From a virus, in IMG/VR virus record IMGVR_UViG_3300035665_000085, positions 1-41,584 of that record: 41,584 nucleotides of DNA; one strand, 5' to 3'. The notes under the pieces are model-generated. The model did not search any database. It saw nothing but the letters and a program-made list of their open reading frames with translations, and was not told the DNA's origin. Below are positions 12,618 through 18,320 of this stretch, one piece after another. The translations under genes were made by a program, and so were the position numbers. Positions within the stretch are counted from its first letter, which is position 1; each line of letters starts with the position of its first letter.

Positions 12618-12628
12618 TGCAGTCTAGC

Positions 12629-13378
12629 CTAGGCTCCGATGCGCAGCGAATTAGCTGCACGCTTGGCGACCTTGGCGCTAGCGCCGTGGTCCTCGATCGA
12701 CACACTAGGACGGCGACTGCCGCGCGCGTTGCCGTCGCACAAGCCGCAGCGATTGCAATCGATGGCATTGGCGCGAGTAGACTCAGCAGACGCGGGACAC
12801 TGGATCTCGCCAGCAAGCAACGGCGAGCCGACTGGACGCACGCGGAAATATCGCCAGCCAGCCGCGCGCGCTGCCGCAGCGTCCTCGACAGTCTCGACGC
12901 TGGCCATGTGGTCGACGGCAAGATCGGGACGCGTGCGCCATGCGTGAGTGTAGCCTAGTGGCGCAAGGTCGTACTGCGCGCGGATGGCGCGCCAGCGTTC
13001 CAGCACCTCCAAGGGCAACGCTGCGGCGTCGCCGAATGCCGCAGACCGCGCGCGACGGACGCGCTTGGATGGCGTGACCGTGTCGCAACTGCGCGCCTTG
13101 ACGATCGACGCAGCGCCAGCAGTCAGTACCTGCGACGCGCCAGCATGGGTGTAGCAGCGTCCGTCCTGCAACGGGCAATCGCCACACGTTGACGCGCTAC
13201 CGTGGGCCTTGATCAGCGCCCACGGATTGGCGCCGCCGTCTGCAGTGTCGGGTAGGATCCACAGCGTGAGCGCCGGTCCCGTCTTTGCGTTGCCCGTTGC
13301 TTCCGCGATAAGCGCTTGGATGTCGTTGCCTGAATATGCACCGCCGATCGGAGCTCCGCGGTAAAGTATCTGGCTCAT
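12629..13378 (-). CDS. Cysteine-motif early protein of a family widespread in phages
   Basis: 249 aa from ATG 13378 (the frame is open far upstream but only this ATG has a ribosome site, GAGGG, and a start hairpin). The order TGNAKTGPALTLWIL, then STCGDCPLQDGRCY (Cys65, 68, 75), then a C-terminal cluster with Cys pairs (IDCNRCGLCDG) matches a family of phage early proteins of unknown function that share the CGDCP...CY signature. The Cys clusters suggest a metal or Fe-S site. Helical basic region around residues 105-140. Believed to act early, in the cytoplasm. Confidence 0.6.
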   Translation of the reverse strand: MSQILYRGAPIGGAYSGNDIQALIAEATGNAKTGPALTLWILPDTADGGANPWALIKAHGSASTCGDCPLQDGRCYTHAGASQVLTAGAASIVKARSCDTVTPSKRVRRARSAAFGDAAALPLEVLERWRAIRAQYDLAPLGYTHAWRTRPDLAVDHMASVETVEDAAAARAAGWRYFRVRPVGSPLLAGEIQCPASAESTRANAIDCNRCGLCDGNARGSRRPSVSIEDHGASAKVAKRAANSLRIGA

Positions 13379-13391
13379 GTTGTACCCTCTC

Positions 13392-13408
13392 GCGCCCGCT
13401 ACAGGCGC
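13392..13408 (-). promoter_or_regulatory. Start-associated hairpin with TGTAGCG loop
   Basis: Minus strand GCGCC-TGTAGCG-GGCGC, 13 nt before ATG 13378. The 7-nt loop is identical to that of the hairpin before the gene at 14420, where the stem bases differ. Confidence 0.55.
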
Positions 13409-13414
13409 ACTGTG

Positions 13415-13474
13415 GGAGCGTATGCACTCCGATCTACCCTGCAAGCACAGGCCTGCAGGGCAGCACGGAATGCA
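13415..13474 (-). ncRNA. Riboswitch-like leader element Y, copy 1
   Basis: A 34-nt core (13433-13466) is identical to 14114-14147 and contains an internal 7-bp stem CCCTGCA/TGCAGGG. It is enclosed by a 9-bp helix (TGCATTCCG with CGGAGTGCA, one wobble) whose sequence differs from copy 2 while pairing is kept. One strand of that helix can instead form GGAGT-GCATAC-GCTCC (13415-13430). Two exclusive folds upstream of a start-site hairpin and gene are typical of cis-acting RNA switches. No promoter or ligand is known. Confidence 0.55.
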
Positions 13475-13478
13475 CAAG

Positions 13479-13760
13479 CTAGGGGCATAGGATAGCGTCG
13501 AATTCGATAAACTCACCGCTCTCAGTCTCGTGGCTACCCTCGACGCGCACACTGAGGTCGTCCGATGGTGCACTGCGAAAGAACGTGCCTTGGTACTGTG
13601 TGATGCGCATCCATTCCCGATAGAACAGATCGGGAGTGTCGCGGAAATCGCATCCCGTGACGGTTTGTGTCGGGCCGCGGATGCCTGCGTCAATGATAGC
13701 GTGGATCGCCTCGACGCGACCGAGCATGGATGAAGGAAGAACGTGGGAATTGGTAGGCAT
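13479..13760 (-). CDS. Small acidic early protein (93 aa)
   Basis: Begins MPTNSHVLPSSMLGRVEAIH at ATG 13760, with CGGAG seven bases in front and hairpin Z3 upstream. The middle (GCDFRDTPDLFYREWMRITQYQGTFFRS) is aromatic-rich and the C-terminal third is acidic with beta character (RVEGSHETESGEFIEFDAIL). No domain recognised. It is one of five independently led small genes at the head of the early block. Confidence 0.6.
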   Translation of the reverse strand: MPTNSHVLPSSMLGRVEAIHAIIDAGIRGPTQTVTGCDFRDTPDLFYREWMRITQYQGTFFRSAPSDDLSVRVEGSHETESGEFIEFDAILCP

Positions 13761-13773
13761 GGTGTACTCCGAT

Positions 13774-13791
13774 GCGCCGATATGCCGGCGC
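13774..13791 (-). promoter_or_regulatory. Start-associated hairpin Z3
   Basis: Minus strand GCGCC-GGCATATC-GGCGC, 13 nt before ATG 13760; the stem can extend to 6 bp by pairing the first and last loop bases. GCTAGC directly precedes it, as at Z4. Confidence 0.55.
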
Positions 13792-13811
13792 TAGCTAGGG
13801 TTGACGGACAA

Positions 13812-14054
13812 CTAGGGCAACTGATCTTGCTCAATGCCGTAGTGGTCGCAGATAGTGGCGAGATCGGACATGACATCGTCGCGCCGGTCGCCGTCGGGCA
13901 GTTGCTCTGCGATTGCGTACAATTCGGCAATCGCTCGCTTTGTCGCGACCTTGCCTAGCAGCCCGTGAACAACGGCAAGGTATGCCGCAAAGACGCGTTC
14001 CTCGTATCCTGAGCAAAGGTTGCGCAATTCGTAAGTATCGCGGATGTCATTCAT
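13812..14054 (-). CDS. Small helical early protein (80 aa)
   Basis: Begins MNDIRDTYELRNLCSGYEER at ATG 14054; AAGGAG lies in the right place and hairpin Z4 stands before it. The sequence is almost entirely alpha-helical (AAYLAVVHGLLGKVATKRAIAE, then LPDGDRRDDVMSDLATICDH) and soluble. No motif. It is preceded by the second copy of the riboswitch-like element, which suggests its expression is controlled like that of the gene at 12629-13378. Confidence 0.6.
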   Translation of the reverse strand: MNDIRDTYELRNLCSGYEERVFAAYLAVVHGLLGKVATKRAIAELYAIAEQLPDGDRRDDVMSDLATICDHYGIEQDQLP

Positions 14055-14068
14055 AGCAGTAACTCCTT

Positions 14069-14086
14069 GCGCCGATGTGCTGGCGC
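14069..14086 (-). promoter_or_regulatory. Start-associated hairpin Z4
   Basis: Minus strand GCGCC-AGCACATC-GGCGC, 14 nt before ATG 14054 with AAGGAG in between. Confidence 0.55.
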
Positions 14087-14095
14087 TAGCTGTGG

Positions 14096-14154
14096 GGTGC
14101 TGGTCTGCACCGGTCTACCCTGCAAGCACAGGCCTGCAGGGCAGCACCGGTACA
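14096..14154 (-). ncRNA. Riboswitch-like leader element Y, copy 2
   Basis: Core 14114-14147 identical to copy 1. The enclosing helix is TGTACCGG with CCGGTGCA (8 bp with one wobble), and the alternative hairpin is GGTGC-AGACCA-GCACC (14096-14111), again a 5-bp stem with 6-nt loop. Both helices differ in sequence from copy 1 yet keep pairing. It lies between the stop of the 87-aa gene and hairpin Z4. Confidence 0.55.
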
Positions 14155-14156
14155 GG

Positions 14157-14420
14157 CTAGCCGCGATTAGCATAGCTCGTTTCCGCCTCTGCGAGAGTCT
14201 CGCAGTAGCGGCCACTGTACAAGGCAAGCTTGCCGGTGCGATACGGATGCGGCGCCGCGTACCACGTCGCAAACGGATGCAGGTTGTTGAAACGGCGAGC
14301 GCCAAGGACGATCCAGCCGTCGCCGCTTGGGCGCATGGCGAGCAGCTCCACGCCGTGATCTGGCGAGTAGGTGCGGACCTGATCAGGTATGAAGGCGAAG
14401 GTTTGGACGGTGTCGATCAT
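14157..14420 (-). CDS. First gene of the early block, hypothetical (87 aa)
   Basis: Begins MIDTVQTFAFIPDQVRTYSP at ATG 14420, first gene behind the early promoter. Beta-rich, aromatic core (GDGWIVLGARRFNNLHPFATWYAAPHP) and a helical end (LAEAETSYANRG). TGGAG precedes the ATG by eight bases. Being transcribed first it is likely the earliest product after DNA entry, the usual place for host-takeover proteins, but no family is recognised. Confidence 0.6.
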   Translation of the reverse strand: MIDTVQTFAFIPDQVRTYSPDHGVELLAMRPSGDGWIVLGARRFNNLHPFATWYAAPHPYRTGKLALYSGRYCETLAEAETSYANRG

Positions 14421-14433
14421 GACTGGCTCCAGT

Positions 14434-14448
14434 GCCCCGCTACAGGGC
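14434..14448 (-). promoter_or_regulatory. Start-associated hairpin with TGTAGCG loop, second copy
   Basis: Minus strand GCCC-TGTAGCG-GGGC, 13 nt before ATG 14420. Same loop as 13392-13408, different stem. Confidence 0.5.
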
Positions 14449-14482
14449 CAAGTGACAGGGCATCAGCGCCCCGACGATCATC

Positions 14483-14511
14483 AGTCTAGGACTACCGTAA
14501 ACCAGTGTCAA
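14483..14511 (-). promoter_or_regulatory. Early sigma70-like promoter
   Basis: Minus strand TTGACA (14511-14506), 17-bp spacer, TAGACT (14488-14483). RNA would begin near 14476, about 55 nt before the first early gene. It is the most upstream recognisable promoter of the early block and should be read by host RNA polymerase, since the phage encodes none. Confidence 0.7.
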
Positions 14512-14520
14512 GAACTTTCT

Positions 14521-15200
14521 ACAACGCCAGCAAATAAAGTTGCAAGCTATCTATATCACAAGCAATTGTCGGCTAGTGTCGCGTCGCACGGTACCAGAGA
14601 ACGCAGGGCAGGGTAGGGCAGGTAGGGGGTAGGGCATGGGGTCAGCGTCAGGGTAGGACGGCACCCTGGAGCAAGCCTACAGTACCCTGATTGCCGCCTT
14701 TCCACCACTGCACTATATAATAAGGAATACCGATCCCAATTCCCTGCCGACGACAGCACTAGGACAGGGTGGCATAACTCTAGGGGAGGGACAGAGTACG
14801 ACTAGACCAAGGACAGTGGCAGAGGGAGGGAGGGACAGAGGGACAGAGGACAGCTAAGGGGGAGGGGGGAGGCTAGGGTATAAGGGGAGGTTGGTTCTGG
14901 CTTTGTCTTCTTTATTGTCGAGCCCCTCTCACACACTGTATCTGCTGCCAGATTTGTTTTTTTTTGCTGTGTTGTGTCGTTTGGAAGCAGGCTGTCGTTC
15001 TCAGGACATGGACCGTCGTTCTAACGACCGACCCCTATACCCCCGCCGCGTACACATCCTAGAAGGAGTCTTGTCTGGGATAGTCAACACTCGCGACGTG
15101 ACTTGTTGCTACGCAACTTCGTCCCTGCTAGTGTTGCGGAGATTGGATGCGTACTGCCTCCCCTCCGCGCTGCGCTAAGGTTCCCCCCCTGTAGCATACT
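14521..15200. other. Intergenic region between early and late blocks, G-rich plus strand
   Basis: No convincing gene in about 680 bp. From 14600 to 14890 the plus strand carries many runs of three or more G and repeats of GGGACAGAG type (around 14785-14855), with a GGGTAGGG-like array at 14605-14642 able to form quadruplexes. Past 14900 it turns pyrimidine-rich. A TATAAT at 14718-14723 lacks a good -35 box at normal spacing. The region may hold operators, a packaging signal or an origin; the sequence alone does not decide. Confidence 0.5.
14940..14965 (+). terminator. Possible intrinsic terminator
   Basis: Hairpin ATCTG-CTGC-CAGAT followed by TTG and nine T (14957-14965). The stem is only 5 bp, so efficiency is doubtful. 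It would stop plus-strand RNA arising in the G-rich region before the late promoter. Confidence 0.4.
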
Positions 15201-15228
15201 TTGAGAAAAAAAGGAATAGGCGTATTCT
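15201..15228 (+). promoter_or_regulatory. Candidate late promoter
   Basis: TTGAGA (15201-15206), 16-bp spacer, TATTCT (15223-15228), placing the start near 15236 and giving a leader of about 45 nt before the terminase genes. The boxes deviate from consensus, as expected for a promoter needing activation, though no phage activator is identified. Confidence 0.45.
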
Positions 15229-15279
15229 CGATTGCGGAGCAGTATGCGTGCAGATAGATCTGTCAAGGAGGTTGTACCT

Positions 15280-15627
15280 ATGGGCCGTCGAGTCAAAGAG
15301 GTTGAAGAGGTTGAGGAATCGGACGCAGAAGTGCTTTCCCAGCTGCATTCTGTAGAGGGTGCGTTTGCGGAAGTAGGGTATCCAAATAGGGCGATGCAGG
15401 CTCTTGCGGAGCTTGCGATGCTTGAGTACAGGAAGGCCGACAGGGCTATAGACAGGAGCAAGTGGTTCTCTTCGCTGTTGCAGGTAGCCAAGGTCTGCGG
15501 CAATCTAGGGGAAGAGGAGCTGGAGGAGAGGGCGGGTTCTGTACAGCAGGAAGAGCGGTTGCCTGCGGGCAAGCAGGAACAGATGCTGTACGAACTCGAC
15601 TTTACGGGCTTCGACGACGAAGAGTAG
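15280..15627 (+). CDS. terS: Small terminase subunit (probable)
   Basis: 115 aa from ATG 15280, chosen because AAGGAGG (15265-15271) lies eight bases upstream. A charged Val/Glu-rich start (MGRRVKEVEEVEE) is followed by helical segments (LSQLHSVEGAFAEVG, MQALAELAMLEYRKADRAI) and an acidic end (LDFTGFDDEE). Size, helical content, acidic tail and position two bases before the large terminase gene fit a small terminase, which recognises phage DNA and feeds it to the motor. No clear helix-turn-helix is visible, so the call rests largely on context. Confidence 0.65.
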   Translation: MGRRVKEVEEVEESDAEVLSQLHSVEGAFAEVGYPNRAMQALAELAMLEYRKADRAIDRSKWFSSLLQVAKVCGNLGEEELEERAGSVQQEERLPAGKQEQMLYELDFTGFDDEE

Positions 15628-15629
15628 GC

Positions 15630-17978
15630 ATGCCCAAGGAACACAAGTTCCGCTTCAAGAGGCTTACGCGGGCGGAGGAAGCTCCGTATCTCGCGATGGG
15701 CATGCAGTATGTGCGCAAGCCAGAAGTAGACGACGATGCGGAAGAGACGAAGTACTACGGCAAGCCCCCGCAGTCGAGGTTCGACAAGGTAGTCTACGAG
15801 ACTCTGCTTATGTGCATGCGGGTGCGCGGGTACTGGTGCAACAGGGATGTGCGGTGGTGCAAGCATGCCGTTCGCAAGATGGTAGAAGGCGAGCGGCTCG
15901 GCAACCTCGCAAGGGCCAGGAAGATACAGCGCAGGGAGGCGGCAGTGGAGAACAAGCGTTCGATCCTCACGACGAACAAGGAAATCCGCGCGATGATCCC
16001 CGATGCAAGGCTAGGGCCCGAACTTGCCAAGCAGATGCGCGATGTAAGCATGTCCATGGTGCAGGAGAACCTGCCCAAGCGGCAGTGCCTCGCAGATGTA
16101 CCTGGTCTGTCCAAGCGCGACATCCGCCGCATCCTGCTCAACAACTTCCGCGAGTTCTGCCTCAAGTGCAAGATCGAAGGCAAGGACGGACGGATGGTGC
16201 AGTTCGTCTGGAACAGGCCTCAGCGCCAGTTGGCCAAGCTCCTGTGCGTCAGGCTGGTCACGGGCAAGCCTGTACTCGGTGTGGTCGCCAAGGCGCGCAA
16301 GTGGGGCTGCTCGCTGCTCATCGTGCACTGGATGGCGTGGATGATGCTGCGCAGCCCGAATACGCGCATCATGCTCGTCCTGCACCACAAGGACTACCTC
16401 GGCGAGTTCAGACGCCGCTACAAGCAGGTGTTCCTGTCGCTGCCGCAGTGGTTTGCACCCAAGGTAGTGATTGACAACGCTTCGCAATTGTGCCTCGACA
16501 ACGGCTCGCTTGTGGATTTCTACACTGCTGGTACAAAGCAGACTGCCGACTCCGTAGGCCGATCGACGGGCTACCAGTGGGCACACTTCACGGAGGTCCC
16601 GTTTTGGCACGCACCCGACCAGACCTTCATTGCAGCGCTGTCTTCCGTCTATCTCAATTCGAATACAGGGGTCGTCGTCGAGAGTACGCCGCAGGGCGCC
16701 TACGGCAAGTTCTACACGATGTACCAGGAGGCCAAGCAGGGCTTGTCCGACTACTTCGCGTACTATGTGCCGTGGCACGCTGTGAACGACTACGTTCTCA
16801 CGGCAACCGTAGACCAACTGCACTTCTGGCAGTTGTGGCGGGACACAGGGGATGACAAGTACCGTATCGCCATGGGCACTACGGCGACGGGCAAACCCAT
16901 CGTCTTGGAAGACATAGAGAACCGCATCGTACGCTTCGGCCTGACCTGCCAGCAGTACTTGTGGTGGTGCGATACCCTGCGCAACAGGCACGGCGGCAAC
17001 ATCCTGTCCATGAAGCAGGAGTACGGCGACGACGATGTATCGTGCTTCCTCACTGCTGCGCGTCTTGCCTACGAGCATGAGGAAATCGACGCCATCAAGA
17101 AGCAGTGCGACGCCATGCGCGACCAGATGGTCAACTGCGGCCTGTCCTACGACAGCAACGGCAGCCTGCACATGGACATGGATATGCGCGTCTACAAGGT
17201 GCGCGAGAAGCCTGACCCCAAGGTCATGGAAGAGAACCGCTATCTTGCAGTCATGGACACCAGTTTCGGCGGTTCTGCCCAAGCAGACTGGTCTGTCATG
17301 AAGATCTACAGGCGCGAAATGGACTCTTTCGTGCTGTGCGCCAAGATCAAATCCAAGCTGCAGCCGTCGCCTTTCTGCGACTTGTGCGAGCGTCTGCTGT
17401 CCTGGTACGGCCTGCCGCTGCTCGCAATCGAGGCCAACAAGGGCGAAGCGCACATCAACGAGTTCCGCAACCGCAACTACCCAAAGCTCTTGCGCAGGCC
17501 GCGCATCAACGTCATCGATGGCAGCAAGCTGGAGGACGCAGTCGGCTTCTGGATGTCGGAAAGCAACCGCGCTGTGTGCCTCGCTACGCTTGACAGGTAC
17601 ATCCGCGACGGCAGGCTGGTCGACCCCGATGACGATCTGTACTCGGAGATGCACACGTTTATCGTCAACGAGACTACGGGCAAGAAGGAAGCGGCCAAGA
17701 ACTGCAACGACGACCATGTCATCTGCACAGCTATCGCTTGCCACCTGGACGACGCGTTCCCGCTCGATGCGGGCAAGACCCGCCACCAGGTCAACAACGC
17801 CCGTCAGGAAGCCGTCAAGGACGCCATGGCTGCAATCGCCCCTCGCGACATGTCCTCAGTTGTCCAGCGCATGCCCGATCGTTCGCTCATCTCTCCAGTA
17901 GCCGTCGACGACGGCAAGCTGCCTGGCGGCGGCAACGCTTGGTGGTCAGGAACAAACCACGTTTACGACAACGATTAG
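15630..17978 (+). CDS. terL: Large terminase subunit (packaging ATPase and nuclease)
   Basis: 782 aa from ATG 15630, two bases after the small subunit stop; the longer frame upstream is not used. The ATPase has a Walker A-like KARKWGCS (about 221-228) and Walker B ending in Glu322 (AHFTEVPFW). The RNase H-fold nuclease has Asp543 (AVMDTSFGG), Glu601 (LAIEANKGE) and Asp694/695 (NDDHVICTA). It pumps DNA into the prohead at the portal and cuts the concatemer. It is longer than most TerL proteins because of an N-terminal extension of about 150 residues rich in charged and basic segments. Confidence 0.92.
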   Translation: MPKEHKFRFKRLTRAEEAPYLAMGMQYVRKPEVDDDAEETKYYGKPPQSRFDKVVYETLLMCMRVRGYWCNRDVRWCKHAVRKMVEGERLGNLARARKIQRREAAVENKRSILTTNKEIRAMIPDARLGPELAKQMRDVSMSMVQENLPKRQCLADVPGLSKRDIRRILLNNFREFCLKCKIEGKDGRMVQFVWNRPQRQLAKLLCVRLVTGKPVLGVVAKARKWGCSLLIVHWMAWMMLRSPNTRIMLVLHHKDYLGEFRRRYKQVFLSLPQWFAPKVVIDNASQLCLDNGSLVDFYTAGTKQTADSVGRSTGYQWAHFTEVPFWHAPDQTFIAALSSVYLNSNTGVVVESTPQGAYGKFYTMYQEAKQGLSDYFAYYVPWHAVNDYVLTATVDQLHFWQLWRDTGDDKYRIAMGTTATGKPIVLEDIENRIVRFGLTCQQYLWWCDTLRNRHGGNILSMKQEYGDDDVSCFLTAARLAYEHEEIDAIKKQCDAMRDQMVNCGLSYDSNGSLHMDMDMRVYKVREKPDPKVMEENRYLAVMDTSFGGSAQADWSVMKIYRREMDSFVLCAKIKSKLQPSPFCDLCERLLSWYGLPLLAIEANKGEAHINEFRNRNYPKLLRRPRINVIDGSKLEDAVGFWMSESNRAVCLATLDRYIRDGRLVDPDDDLYSEMHTFIVNETTGKKEAAKNCNDDHVICTAIACHLDDAFPLDAGKTRHQVNNARQEAVKDAMAAIAPRDMSSVVQRMPDRSLISPVAVDDGKLPGGGNAWWSGTNHVYDND

Positions 17979-18025
17979 TTGCATTTTGCGGCAGTATTGC
18001 TGCACACTGCATCGCGAGGTGGGTC

Positions 18026-18310
18026 TTGAACGACTTGTACCAGATTGCCGCTTTCGTCTCCGCATCAGGCGTTTTCCTGCTGCTCTGCCTTGAAATCTAC
18101 CGCCTGCGCGGGCAGATCAAGGTCGCAGATACGCAGTTGCAGGACGCCATGCGCGACTCCAAGAACGAGCGCGAACGGCTTATCGCTGTGCTTGCCGCAG
18201 TCCAGTCCGACAAAGTGCAGAAGCATCTGGGTTTGATGACCGACTCCGACCTGCGCAAGAAGAACGAAGAACTCGCGGCGCTCAAAGCGTCGTTCCAATC
18301 TAGCGACTGA
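18026..18310 (+). CDS. Membrane-anchored coiled-coil protein (i-spanin-like?)
   Basis: 94 aa from TTG 18026, the only start placed after GAGG (six-base gap). It has an N-terminal transmembrane helix (IAAFVSASGVFLLLCLEIY, about residues 6-24) and then a long charged coiled coil (QLQDAMRDSKNERERLIAVL; LRKKNEELAALKASFQ). This is the layout of an inner-membrane spanin, which would pair with the lipoprotein at 868-1044 to fuse the membranes at lysis. It sits between the terminase and virion genes, an unusual place for a lysis gene, so another membrane-linked role is possible. Confidence 0.5.
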   Translation: MNDLYQIAAFVSASGVFLLLCLEIYRLRGQIKVADTQLQDAMRDSKNERERLIAVLAAVQSDKVQKHLGLMTDSDLRKKNEELAALKASFQSSD

Positions 18311-18320
18311 GGGGTGACGT

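Noticed and set aside
14718-14723. TATAAT as a plus-strand promoter
   Set aside because: No acceptable -35 box at 16-18 bp; nearest TTGCCG is 19 bp away.
14891-15178. 95-aa open frame in the intergenic region
   Set aside because: Low-complexity start (Ser/Leu), no ribosome site, spans a candidate terminator and breaks the composition seen in real genes.
15084-15866. 260-aa minus-strand frame over the late promoter
   Set aside because: Covers the promoter, the small terminase and the start of the large terminase; Ser-rich shadow sequence.
16011-17786. 591-aa open frame on the minus strand
   Set aside because: Antisense to the large terminase, whose catalytic motifs are clear on the plus strand.
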